DNA of 64,000 bases from Ryuthela nishihirai (GCA_038380435.1 JAWZYU010000019.1:22221801-22285800); one strand, 5' to 3'. Numbered from the stretch's first letter, positions 46,309-57,637 are shown. Notes: generated from the letters alone by a model not told the origin. A program made the numbers and translations.

Positions 46309-48189
46309 TGCCGTTAAAAGCTTCCTAACAAAAAAGGAAAATCGACAGATAAACAGTAATTACTTCCTGTTCAAAAGTAGTAGTATAGATAGGAATCTTA
46401 AATGCTTTCCCCTTAATTATCTCATGGGACAAACATCTCAAAGCTTAGAGGCGGGAGGCATGCATCTTCCCATTTTCCTGAACAACTTAGTTTTTGCTGC
46501 ACTTTTTTCTTGATAGGCCCAAAATACTTAAAGAACACTCAAAGGGAGATGAGTTGAACCTGATCATCGCTGGAATTGGTCCTTCGTTGAGCTGCAAAGG
46601 AGAGCCAGCCTTCCTTTTGTCTTTCGGCGTCCTTTGAGGACGGCTGCGATGAGGACAGGTCAGAGTTCTTCGAGGGGAAGAGGTAGAAGAGCGAAATTGA
46701 GTTCAATGTATAACGATCTGCTTCTCTGACAGAGCAGCGGAGTTATTCATAAAGATCCATGGAGATCTCTGATTGGCTCCACCTTCGTGCCAGGGACGGC
46801 CTGATATGAGCGGCAGCAGAAACCCTTTGTGGACTCTTCTAAGTAATCTGCTGATGTAGAGTTGTCTCAGAATTTGGATCCTTCTTGGAACTGGCAGACT
46901 GAGAGGCCACCTTGCAGAGAGCATGAGAGGGAAATGGAAAAGGAAAGTAAGAATGGTAGAAAGTACAAAAAATGGAGCGAAAGCGAGAGAATTCTGGCAA
47001 TGTCAGGCCAGCATTTCAAGAGGAATGTGGGCATTACAATATCTCAAAAATATATGGTGTGATATCAATCCAAATATTATTTTCAATTATAAATTAATAA
47101 CGTTTTAGCAGTTTTCTGTACATTAGGTAACACTGTTTCCGCAGAATATAAACCTTGCCCTTCATATAACACTATGTAATGTTTTGTTCAGCCTCTTCTT
47201 CTCTTCATTTTTTAAAATTGTTGCTAATTTTTCCAAGTTTCTTTTTTATTGATGTATAATTTACAGCTGTGTTATGTTACTTAACATTTTTCATTTTCTA
47301 AGGGTCTTCATTTTCTTTTCTACATTTTACTTGCATTTCAATTCAGCAGTAATTACGTATGGGTAATAATATGGGAAATGATCTGATTTTTATCACCAGC
47401 AAAAGAGAACAATGTGCTAATTGCATTAAATAAGTACAATGAGTGTCCACTTACAATGACGTTTGCGTTACCGTGATTTTTTTCTATTTTTTTTTGGAAC
47501 GCATTAAAAATTCTCGGCGAAATCTGTTTGACCACGATTTTCTGAGGCACGCGAAAACATTTTTCTCTTCCTGCAACGATGGAAACTCACCGTGACAAAT
47601 CGTTGAAGGCTTGTTTAGGAATTTTGAATATTGAATCATATTCAGCCAAATGTGTTTATCCTGAATGAAATAATGAAACTGAAACAGTCGAAAATTAATT
47701 CCTTCTTTAAGGAGAACGTGATTCCCTCCTCTCCCCTTTCAGAAGAATATCAAGAATCTGCCCCCTCCACATCAAACATCCAAATTTTTTCTTACCTTCA
47801 TCTAGTTAATGTAAAGTATACATAAAATGTATAATGTTAATATATAATGTAAGTAAATGATCCACAGATGGGATTGTTGTTGAATTTTTTTCTTTTTGAA
47901 CAGGTGGGCAAAGAAAACGTTTTTTACATTTAAATTTCTGTTACTATAATTTTCAAGTTTTTTTATTAAAATGCAATGGAGTGGATTTATAAGTGTTAAT
48001 TTTTTTTTTGCTTTTTGATGATATTTCCAAAAAAAGGCACTTTACATTTAAATTGTTGCTAAATTTTCCAAGTTCCTTTTTTATTGAAGTATAATTTACA
48101 GCTGTGTTTATTTTAACATGCATATTTTCTTGAAAACTGAAAGGCCCGAAAGGAATTTTTATATATTTTTTATAAAATACCATTTATAT
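46309..48189. other. No supported gene; GC-richer block at 46550-46940
   Basis: Mostly AT-rich intron. About 46550-46940 is clearly richer in G and C than its surroundings, with a 73-codon minus-strand frame (46703-46924) that I cannot relate to any family. It may be an unrecognised repeat or an alternative exon. Confidence 0.35.
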
Positions 48190-48271
48190 ATATGCAGGCT
48201 TGGATCTAGAAAAAAGTAAGTGAGGGGAAGAGATCAAGCGACTCAATTATGATGCAAAAAAGGTGAGGGTT

Positions 48272-48585
48272 CGGTTGTTTTACCTCTGAGCAGCACTTTT
48301 TTGCAAACAATGGATTGAATGGCCAGCTCACAAGGACTCCGATGGCTCTGAGAAAGCTTAAGGGACCAACTTGACAGCTGTTACAAGACAGATGGTAGAC
48401 TCCCGTCAAGACCATCCAGCGTGTTATTTAACGTGAACAGAATATGGATCTCTCCTACACACGGGGCCACGGCTTAACGTCCCATCCGACGGACGGCAGT
48501 CTTTCCAAGCCCATCGTTGTCCCATACTGATTATGGGAAGGGCGGGGAGTTTTGCGGAGATAAATCTCAACGCTGTCCCAGGCAG
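48272..48585 (-). repeat. SINE family B, partial
   Basis: From ggttgttttacctctgagca to aatctcaacgctgtcccagg; the tRNA head is missing beyond that point. Confidence 0.75.
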
Positions 48586-48689
48586 GATAAAAGAGTGATG
48601 GGGAAGAGACGGGATTTCCATTAGCATAACATTTTCCCCTTCATTTTAGAGTTTCTTAAAAGTTTTCAAGACAAGTGCGTGAAATATAA

Positions 48690-48840
48690 AACATCAGACC
48701 TCTGTATCAGACCTCTGTGGCAAGCAGCTGCTTGCCACAGAGGTCTGATACAGGAGGTAATAGGAGCCTGTCAGTTTAATGCGCCATAGAGAAGATCTGT
48801 GAAGAAAGCGAGACTTAGCAGAAAGACACAAAACATGCAC
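48690..48840 (-). repeat. SINE family A with internal palindrome
   Basis: Minus-strand SINE-A body (ggagcctgtcagtttaatgc and agaagatctgtgaagaaag) in which the end segment is duplicated in inverted orientation, giving a perfect 52-nt palindrome at 48702-48753 centred on cag|ctg. Confidence 0.7.
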
Positions 48841-48901
48841 AAGTTCAATAGTTGAGAATATAGTGGTAAATCGATAAACGATTTCACGGCATCATTATTA
48901 A

Positions 48902-49552
48902 CACATAAAAATGGATAACGCTTTTTTGCCGGTTAGATTTATTTACATAAGTGCGGCAATGTGCTATTTACATGAGGCCGAACTCTTTCGACTGGACTCA
49001 GCAGTGATCTCCAGGGCGGCGTACAATTCCTTGTATAGGCGGTTTTGGTGACAGGTTAAGTTAAGCAAAAATAATACCTTTTTTTTCTTGCAGACATTTT
49101 CGCTGACGAGAGGAAGTTTCAGTATGCTTGTGGAATCACTAGGTAGCAGCATTTCGGGGCTTTGCCGGTATCATTATCACTTAGATGTAATCCCTTCTCA
49201 GTAGCGGGAGTGCAGAGAAGTGAGCTGTTTTCCACTGCTCTACACTCTCGCTACTGAGAAGGGATTACATCTAAGTGATAGTGATATCTGCAAAGCACCG
49301 AAATACTGCTACCTAGTGACTCCCCAAGCAGGCCGAAACTTCCTCTCGTCCGCGAAAATGTTTGCAAGAAAAAAAAAATATTATTTTTGCTTAACCTAAC
49401 CTGTCACCAACAATCTGCCTGTACAAGGAACTGTACGTCCTGCTAATGACTGCTGAGCCCAGTCGAAAGCTCTCGGCCCCATGTAAACAGCACATTGCAA
49501 CACTTGTGTAAATAAATCTAACTGGTAAAAAAGATTTATCCATTCTTATGTG
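48902..49552. mobile_element. TTAA-flanked palindromic fold-back element
   Basis: A 651-bp element flanked by TTAA on both sides (48898-48901 and 49553-49556). Arms 48902-49212 and 49240-49552 are about 90% inverted repeats, e.g. gggattacatctaagtgata at 49260 against its complement at 49173-49192. The loop is short and nothing is encoded. TTAA is the piggyBac target site; the ends (cacataa) do not settle the superfamily. Confidence 0.75.
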
Positions 49553-49750
49553 TTAAGTTTAATAGTTTTTGACTTCCATTACCCTTATTAGCATTCTAAA
49601 AGATAGGGGAGCAACCACGGTTAACCAAACTGCCTGACATGAGGGAGCTTAATTTGCAATTGCCCGATTCCCGACATAGATGGCGCCAGTGCAGAATCAG
49701 CAAAATATGTGAGAATACTTATATGTCACACTATTGAAGAAAACGGATAA

Positions 49751-49823
49751 TCTCTGATGGTCTAGTGGTTATGACACCTGGCATGCTTCTGGGAGTGGTG
49801 GGTTCGAATCCCACTCAGGACGA
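49751..49823 (+). tRNA. tRNA-like sequence, probable pseudogene or SINE head
   Basis: A 73-nt stretch with D-arm-like ggtctagtggttatgaca (A box), a CCTGG/CTGGG anticodon stem with loop CATGCTT, and a perfect T arm gtggg-ttcgaat-cccac (B box). The 3' half of the acceptor stem does not pair fully with the 5' half (TCTCTGA against TCAGGAC), and position 33 is A rather than T. So it is tRNA-derived but unlikely to be a working tRNA. Confidence 0.45.
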
Positions 49824-49867
49824 TGCCGCATTTTTCTTCAACAAATTATTTCAAGTATTATTCTTAC

Positions 49868-49999
49868 CTTCCACGGCCTCTTGATGATGTTGAAAGTTCT
49901 CACTTTAATACCGCTACTCAATTTTTCACTTTCCACATGAGTCACTAAGTACTCTCCATATTGTTCTGTCTTTCTTTCTGGCCAATACTGATCACAAAC
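49868..49999 (-). CDS. Receptor-type tyrosine phosphatase, D2 exon
   Basis: A 132-nt, phase 0-0 exon with acceptor aaattctcag and donor gtaagaa on the minus strand. It encodes VCDQYWPERKTEQYGEYLV then THVESEKLSSGIKVRTFNII and KRPWK. C-QYWP and the following YG--V strand are hallmarks of the PTP fold just before the WPD region. Joined to the exons at 42092, 36781 and 32037 it gives a continuous D2 C-terminal half of about 167 residues ending in a stop. Upstream exons, including D1, transmembrane and extracellular parts, were not found in the window. Confidence 0.88.
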
Positions 50000-50295
50000 C
50001 TGAGAATTTTAAAAATATTTAATGAATGTAAATAATTGATGCACACAATGAAAATGTGACATTAAAATCTACGATGATATAATCTACGACAAAAATAGCA
50101 TTCATTCATTGATGAAATTTAAGGGATATTCTTCTGAGCAAGCATCAGAACTTATCTTTACCAAAAGAATAAATGTGGCTTTCCAAACATTTTAACAGAC
50201 ATTTTTGATCTTAAGAGCACTTCTTTGCAAACGCTCAACTGAGCAGGGTTCATGACCTCCGGTTTCACCGTCAATTACCACAACTCATTCTAGGC

Positions 50296-50483
50296 CAGTG
50301 GTTTCTAACCATTTTTAATTATTATTAATCTTCGACTAAACATTATTTTTAACTACTTTTATCTTTATATAAATATAATAATATTTTCAGTACGAAAATA
50401 ATTTTTTAATTAGTGGCAAACCGATAACGGCGGTGTACCTCGGTTGGAAATATCCCCCTCCCCCATGTATTTGGGAACCACTG
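50296..50483. mobile_element. hAT MITE
   Basis: A 188-bp element with ends cagtggtttctaacc and the reverse complement of ttgggaaccactg, AT-rich inside. Flanks ttctaggc and ttatagac agree at 6 of 8 positions, consistent with a decayed 8-bp target duplication. Confidence 0.7.
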
Positions 50484-51289
50484 TTATAGACAGAACATGA
50501 TTTGTTTCACTCCACTGCGGAATGATAAATATGCCGCATACATCGCAGTTGTAGGGGATTTTCTACGATTTAGAGGAGACAGGAAATACACACATTTTAT
50601 ACTTTACACAAAACATTCTCGATGAATCTAAAAGAAATTTCTCAAGAGCTCTGAAATATTTGGATACATTAATGTCTACAACAGAAAAATTGAATTATTA
50701 AGCAAAAACCATTTATTACATTAGTACATTGGACACCAACAATTTAATTTACTACAATCAATAAAATGAACAACTAAATTGAACTTCATTTTAGTGATTA
50801 CTTTTGGTGTTATTGTAGTTTTTTTATCTTAACTAAATTTATGGTTTTCCTCAATGTTATAATTTACTTTTCTAATATTTATTGCTTCTTGAGAAGTGCG
50901 AATTTGGCAACCAAGCATACTGCTTCACATCTTAAGTATCCTCTTAACAGGATCTTAGGACATTGGATTAAAACGATCATTTGTGATATTGCATGCCAAA
51001 TTTGACTGCAGAGCGAAAATGAGAGAGGCGAGACTGGTTCCAGAACGGCGAGACTTTCACGAAGTTATTAGTAACTCTAAAAAAAGTGAAAAAAACTTGA
51101 ATTAGATGAAAATCTTAAAGTATATTAGTATGTCATGTTTCTGCTCTGATTCGCTCTCTTTATTACATAACTTAAATATAATTCATCTAAGAGAAATGAA
51201 GAGTCATAAATATTCGCATACAATGTCTGGTCAAATTTCTCGTATTATCAAAACTGCATTGTGCCCGAAGTATCATGAAACATGTTAAT
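50484..51289. other. No gene seen
   Basis: AT-rich, no recognisable coding sequence or repeat. Confidence 0.5.
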
Positions 51290-52680
51290 GAATGCAAAAT
51301 TTCTTATTGACGTTATCATTCTACACCACTACGAAGTCTTATAAAAGCCGTGAAGGAAAGATAGAAAGCAGAGACAAGTGCGAATGGGTAAAATGGCTGA
51401 TCTGATCGACTTTGAAAGGAGGCTCATCGTTGGAGCGCGATGAACAGGAGCATCACTGACGGAGGTGATGGAATTCAACGGAAAATCTCTGGACACAATA
51501 TCTGAAGTGTGTGGAAAATGGCAAAGGTTTAAAAAAATCGTGGTAAATTCGGGAAGAAAAATCTCTGACAGACAGGGACAGGCGTTTGTTGGCTCGAACT
51601 GAACGGCAAAACAGAGCTGCTATAGTTTATCAATTGAGAGAGATGAATGCTAGCAGTACTTACAAACCCGTTTCAACAGAACTATGCACAAAGAATTGAA
51701 AACTTTGAAATTTGGGAACTCTGCCTACCATGATAGGAAAGCTTTTCATTTCCGAAAACACCAGGATTCGAAGACTCCGATGGTGTATGGAGTGGGGACC
51801 CTGGTCGGGGGAGGACTGGAAAACGGATTGTATGGTCTTACGAATTATGTTGTACATTATTTTCAAACCGATGATTCACGAAGAATGCGACGAAAACACC
51901 GTGAATCAATTAATGAATCATATATAGCTCCTACTATTCAAGGTGCTGGAAACAGTGTGATGGTGTGGAGAAAATGTTCTTGGAACGGATTGGGTCTTCT
52001 GGTAACAACAGGATTCGAAGACTCCGATGGTGTATGGAGTGGGGACCCTTGTCGGGGGAGGACTGGAAAACGGATTTTATGGTCATACGAATTAAGTTAT
52101 ACATTATTTTCAAACAGATGATTGACGTAGAATGCGACGAAAACACCGTGAAGCAATTAATGTACTATTCAATGTGCTGGAAACAGTGTAATGGTGTGGA
52201 GAAAATGTTCTTGGAACGGATTTGGTCTTCTGGTTTCTATGCAGGGTCGCATCACTTTCCGGGGGAATTGTATTAAAAAGTATCTAATCTTGGATTTACA
52301 TCTTGGATAATCAGGTGCTGCCGATGATGCCTAATTTTTACCCCAGGAGATATGGAAATTCCCAGGATGATAAAGTGCCGATTTATCGCTCTCGAATCGT
52401 GCAGGAGTTGTTTAAATAACATGAAACGGATTTTTATCAATTTCGCTAGCCTGCCAATCATGTGAATATAATTCAATCAGAAGCATCTGGGACAATTTGG
52501 AACGCGCAATTCGAATCACAGACCTCTTCCTTCTTCGCGATGTTAAATCCATTTTACAGGAAGATTGGATCAACATTCCTGCTGTTGTATTTCGAAAGTA
52601 TGTGGAAGGCATGCCACGTTGAGTCCGGGCTTTCATCAATGCCCACAGAGGCCCGATAAAGTATTAGGTACGTGTTCACA
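51290..52680 (+). mobile_element. Tc1-like element remnant
   Basis: Starts with aaaatttcttattgacgtta, shared in inverted orientation with 5641-5580, and carries a complete but decayed transposase gene. I could not match a right TIR. Confidence 0.7.
51393..52667 (+). pseudogene. Tc1-like transposase with internal duplication
   Basis: ATG at 51393: MADLIDFERRLIVGAR, a stop, then EVMEFNGKSLDTISEVCGKW and NSGRKISDRQ (N-terminal DNA-binding region). The centre has RRLRWCMEWGPWSGEDWK and a GNSVMVWRKCSWNGLG block. The end has YGNSQDDKVPIYRSRIVQEL near 52355-52410 (catalytic Asp), WDNLERAIR and VEGMPRRVRAFINAHRGPI. A 248-bp unit is present twice in tandem (51763 and 52011), duplicating part of the catalytic core. 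Many stops and frameshifts. Confidence 0.78.
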
Positions 52681-53789
52681 ATAATTTCGCCGGACAGTGC
52701 ATTTCACTAAAGATGCGAAATTCTAAAGAATAATTACTGGATATTCAGAATATATTACATTGTTCCCCAGCTGAGATTTACAATAATAACTTCGTTTCGC
52801 TCTCCCAAGCAATTCAACGGCGATTGGCTGATTTTTGCGAAGTAACCCCACGTCCTACCACAATTGGATTGATTTACCTCTGACATGCATATACACTCAT
52901 TAAAATAATATCAATATACAACATAAAATTGTACACTAATAGTCAAACTTGGGAAATCCATAATGAATACTTGATAAAAAAAAAAGTTGAGTGCAATTGT
53001 ACCTAATTTGGATTATTTATTTTAAATTATTATTATGATTAGATTAGAATTATTTTTAATATTACACTTTTAAATTAATGCATGATGCTTGGATTAAACC
53101 ATATTTGAAATATGAATAAATATATTGGGGAGGATCATATTACAGTCATATTAAAACTTTTATTAGTAAAGCTAAAAAAAAATTCGATGTATATTGAAAA
53201 AGAAAAAATATAACAGTGTTAGATTTTTATAATGATTTACATATTTTTCAATAAAGAAAATTACATGTTGATAGCATTATATATTAAAAGACAATCATAC
53301 AGAAAGTAATTTTAAAACCTCTAATCATAATATTCTTATAAATTTAACGGATGTAATTTGAGCGTCATTTCAAAAACATTATTTAACAACAATAATTCTG
53401 AAATAATTTAATTTATTACAAAAGTAAGATTAAAAGCATTTATATAAACTAAATTCAACCAACACAAATCTTCATCAGTACAAAAATAAACATTCTAAAG
53501 AACATAGCTTATCACTATTCCTACAAAGAGTTGTTTCCTCTATAATTATTAAACTCAAAGCATAAAATAAGGCTTTTTACAACACTCGATAAGTGACACA
53601 ATATTTCAATTTGTTCCAGTGGGCACAAATATTTCAATTGAATCTTACAGAAATCCACAAGAGTTTATAACTTGCCTGTGGAATTTTATAATATTTCATA
53701 TATATAGTTTATAATTTTGGCAACAATAGTCAATAAACGTTTTAAGCATTTATAGAGTAATCGAAGAATAAAACAATTTGAACAAATGG
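52681..53789. other. No gene seen
   Basis: Very AT-rich (long runs of A/T words), probably the untranslated end of the adjacent LINE or neutral sequence. Confidence 0.4.
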
Positions 53790-53814
53790 AAACAAAAAAT
53801 TTGATAAATGTTTA

Positions 53815-54262
53815 AACACTATGAAATTTATTTTAAAAAATCTCAATATTATCGATATCTAATAGCCATTTACGAAGATTTGAAGCAAAATTATGTAATT
53901 TTTTTTCCACTTTTATATTGTTTGGCAAAAAATTTTATAATTTAAGCGCAAGGTAAATATAATGTTTTTTTAGTCACAGTTTTCTTGGGTAAGAATTCAG
54001 TGAGATTGATAGAGTTACTCTATCTTGTGTTATAATTTCTAAATTTTATATTTTGGTCTGACCAATTTTTAAACAAATGTTTCAAAATTGAATACATATG
54101 TAATTTTCTAACTGTTAAAATATCAATATCTATATAAAAGTTTTTAACATTTTCATATTTTCTTCTTTTCAATATGCATTTTATAATTCTATTTTGTGCT
54201 ACAATTAATTTGTTAATATTAGTATAATATGTGTCACCCCAAGAAGTAATTCCATATTGCAA
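53815..54262 (-). pseudogene. LINE polyprotein C-terminus
   Basis: QYGITSWGDTYYTNINKLIV and QNRIIKCILKR, then LTVRKLHMYSILKH and, in another frame, KLYNFLPNNIKVEKKLHNFA. The YGI--WG, Q-R-I-- and LP blocks are the standard C-terminal region of Jockey/CR1-group LINEs. Confidence 0.7.
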
Positions 54263-54559
54263 ATATGATTTAACCCAATAATTCTATATCATCTTTAAAG
54301 TTGAAAAATCTACAAATTGTCTAATATAATATAGCCGTGTTGTTGCAATATTTATCTTTTTAATAATATTTGCTATATGTTCCTTTCAATTTCATTTACA
54401 GAATATATAAACACTTAAATATTTAAAGCAATGAACTCTCTTAATAGGTAAACAGGAACAAAAGTTATCAATACATTCAAAAGCATTATAAAATAATTTA
54501 TTATGTAGAAAATCACATTTTCCTTTTAATCTGAAATGTATATATTTTGTTTTATTTAC

Positions 54560-55735
54560 ATATAAAAGTAATTTAATTTTTAAAACCATTTTCTTATTTT
54601 AATCATATTTAAATTTATATTAATTATTAAAGAATTTAAAACTTTAGCAGTATAAATTAGAGCTGTATCGTCAGCAAAAGCAATTAAATTTTCTATTTTA
54701 TCAAGTGTACATAAATCATTTATATAAATGAAGAATAAAAGTGGTCCTAAAACTGAACCTTGAGGAACACCAAACTGCACAGTTTCTTCCATACTGATAA
54801 TTTCACCTATTTTAACCACCTGAACCCTATTATTTAAATAACCTTTTAACGAATTATACATTATTTCTCTAAATCCACATTTTTCAGTTTAAATAGCATT
54901 ATGTCATGTGGAACAGAATCAAAAGCTTTATGTATATACAGAAAAACAATAACTACTTTAAGGATATCATTTATTCCTTTATGAACTATTGAAGTTAATT
55001 TTAAATTAACATCCTCTGTATTTCTTTTTTCCCTAAATCCGAATCGATTTTCGGCAAAAATAATAACTTTGTAAGAAACTTTACCATTTTTATAGTAATA
55101 ATTTTTGAAAGATTTTTGATAAATTTGATAGTATTGAAATTGGTCTGTAGTTCCCTAAATTTTTTCGATCACCTCCTTTATAAACCGGAATAACGGTAGC
55201 CGTTTTTAAACAATTTGGAAAACTGCCTTCTGATGTAGAATAATTTATTAAATGACATAAGGTCTTTGAAATAGATGGGCATATATTTTTTAAAATAAAT
55301 GGCGATAAATAATCATTTCCTGAAGTCTTTTCTACTTTTAGTGAAACTGAATTGATTCCACACTACAGTCAATTTTTATTAATTATGTAATGATTAATTG
55401 AGTAAGTGATACAGACAATAGTCTGTATCACTTCAGTTTCAGTTACATAATTAATAAAAATTGACTGTAGTGTGGAATCTAATTCTGTCAAATTATGTTT
55501 CATTTATTGGGATCATTTTTATTAAATTCCCTATAACACTAGTAAAATATTTATTAAATATACTAACAAAAACCAAAGGATTATCATGGAAATTGTAATT
55601 TAAATTTTTGTAAATTATTTTTATTGTCAACACCAGATAATTCATTAATAATTTCCCATTGTTTTTTCATGTTTCCAAAATTTTTTAGATATTTTATTTT
55701 TAAAATAAGTTAATTTTGCCTGCCTAATAAGGTTA
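54560..55735 (-). pseudogene. LINE reverse transcriptase, broken
   Basis: In order: LIRQAKLTYFKNKIS (pre-RT), KTATVIPVYKGGDRKNLGNY then RPISILSNLSKIF near 55215-55120 (fingers), an interrupted motif A region near 54950, VQFGVPQGSVLGPLLFFIYI near 54780 (motif B) and IAFADDTALIY near 54680 (catalytic FADD). A hairpin-forming inverted duplication at 55354-55479 interrupts the 5' part. Confidence 0.78.
55354..55479. repeat. Inverted duplication forming a hairpin
   Basis: Outer 37-bp arms 55354-55390 and 55443-55479 are perfect inverted repeats (gattccacactacagtcaat and onward). An inner perfect 13-bp hairpin aagtgatacagac lies at 55404-55416 / 55421-55433 with loop aata. It sits inside LINE RT coding sequence. 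Confidence 0.85.
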
Positions 55736-56285
55736 AGTAATAAAAATGGTAGCTATGTAGTCACTGGAAGGAGAGCTATGCACCAATCCCCTGTGATGAT
55801 GCATAGAACCAGCCAGGCCTAGCACCTAATGTCCGACCCCGCCTTCTCATGGTGCAGAACGTTAGTACCTTTCAAAAGAGATACTCTCTTGTGGAAGTGA
55901 ACGGAAGGGGAGGGCTGCCAGATTAGTGTGGCCTACTGATCTGGACAACTATGGCTACTTTTCTTTTTTTTTTCTACCCTGCTGAGGAGTGGTCAACCAC
56001 ACAAGGTCCTGGTGCTGCCCATATAAACCCACTGGACTGGACAGATATATGACTCTGAGCTTGATTATGGATCCTGATTTTGCTGCACTGGTGGGCTTCT
56101 GTGGAGGGAAAATCTTCCGCTGTGTTTTCTGTTTGTTTGTGGGTTGACAGCCCCAAGTGAATAGATTCACAGGATATGTATATCAGCTGGTGGATAATCC
56201 TGAGCAGAGGTCATCGCAGGCAATTGAACTCTTTGCTTCTATTGGCATCGTCAAATTCTAAATTGGAGGATGTCTTCCAGTGTAG

Positions 56286-57596
56286 ATGGCTTCAGCCTTT
56301 ATTGGTGGAGGAACGGGTCTCTGCCCCATGTCTGCGATTAGGGGCCTGTTTGATATTGTCGGCATTCCCTCTCTCAATAAACATAGTTTCTTTAAACATC
56401 CCACTAACCATTTTCTCTCCATAGGTAGTTGGAATGTGAGGACTCTACACAGAGCTTTTTCTACTGATGTCCTCACACAAGAATTCCACCATTATAATTT
56501 AAATATTCTCGGCTTGCAAGAGACCATATGGACAGATAAAGGTCAGATTCTTAAAAATAATCTTAAATTTCTCTTTTCAGGGAGGGACGACAATAAGCAG
56601 CATCAAGGCGTGGGTCTGCTTCTCAGCAGACACGCTAATGGTGCTCTTCAAGGATATGAGTGCATTAATGAAAGGTTTCTTACAGCAAAATTTCAGACAA
56701 TCGTTAAAGACCTGAATGTTATCTGCTGTTATGCCCCCACTGAGGATGCCGATGAGGATGAGAAGGATAGGTTTTATGAACAACTTCAGGATATTTTGAA
56801 TTCTGTCAAGAAAGGAGATATTACCCTTGTTCTTGGTGACTTCAATGCTAAAGTTGGTACTGACCCTGACCTTTGGGGAGGGGTGATTGGCCCTTTTGTT
56901 ATTGGTAGCTGCAATGGCAATGGGCAACGTCTCCTACAGGTAAGTAAACTCAATGGTTTCAGAATAACTAACACATATTACAAACACCGCGACATACATA
57001 AGTACACATGTGTTTCACCTGATGGGCTGCATACGAATATTATTGATTATATATTAATTAACAGCAAATGGGCTAGTTCTGTTAGAAATACAAGGGCATA
57101 TAGGGGAGCTGAAATTGGATCTGACCATTACCTTGTTAAAAGTGTCTTGCAACTTAAACTTAAAAAGTGTTGTGCTAGGGTTAAAAAATTTGCTTTTAAT
57201 AGTGAAGCTCTGAAAGACCCAGCTATACCCAAAGCTTACCATGATAGGTTAGTTAGTCATTATGACAGTCATGGTATGCTTACTACTGAAGTTGAGGAAG
57301 AATGGGATCATTTTAAACAGGCTTTTTTGGACACTAACAGTACTCTTTTAGGAAAAAAGGAGCAGAAGAATCAGAATTATCTGAGTGATAAGGCACTTGA
57401 GCTTATTTCGGAAAGAAAGAACTGCAGGAATGTCCTTAATCAATACCCTACTAGTACTAATAGAAAGCATTACAGAGAACTTAATAAACGTGTAAAAAAC
57501 AGTTACCTGCTGATAAGAATCTTTGGCTTGATGGTTTGGCTGACAATGTCGAGGAAGCAGTTAGACAGCACAACAGCAGAGAGCTGTACCAGATAG
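56286..57596 (+). pseudogene. RTE-like endonuclease and linker
   Basis: A 436-codon frame. LSIGSWNVRTLHRAF near residue 44 (conserved Asn), ILGLQETIWTDKG near 74 (metal-binding Glu), GVGLLLSRH, CYAPTEDADEDEKDRFYEQL, LVLGDFNAKVG near 180 (Asp/Asn pair), SPDGLHTNIIDYILINSKWA near 250 and AEIGSDHYLVKSV near 281 (terminal Asp-His). All endonuclease residues look intact. A frameshift near 57500 and a TGA at 57638 break the link to the RT. Better preserved than the minus-strand copy. Confidence 0.88.
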
Positions 57597-57637
57597 TTAA
57601 TGTTTTGTGTGGTAGAAAACGGACAGTTATACAATGA

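Larger units (their letters stand above)
48190..49610 (-). repeat. Unclassified repeat carrying three nested insertions
   Basis: Pieces at 48190-48271, 48586-48690, about 48840-48897 and 49557-49610 match, in order, the repeat at 17245-17420 (gggatttccatt, attttagagtttcttaaaag, gcgtgaaatay, cttccattacccttattagc). Between them lie a SINE-B, a SINE-A and a TTAA-flanked fold-back element. Confidence 0.5.
53790..55744 (-). mobile_element. Jockey/CR1-like LINE, interrupted by RTE
   Basis: Minus-strand coding pieces run from an RT upstream region (LLNLIRQAKLTYFKNKIS at about 55735-55690) to the C-terminus near 53815. A plus-strand RTE element is inserted at its upstream side with a 6-bp duplication AATAAA (55739-55744 and 59334-59339), so the frame originally continued into 59340 and beyond. 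Confidence 0.75.
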
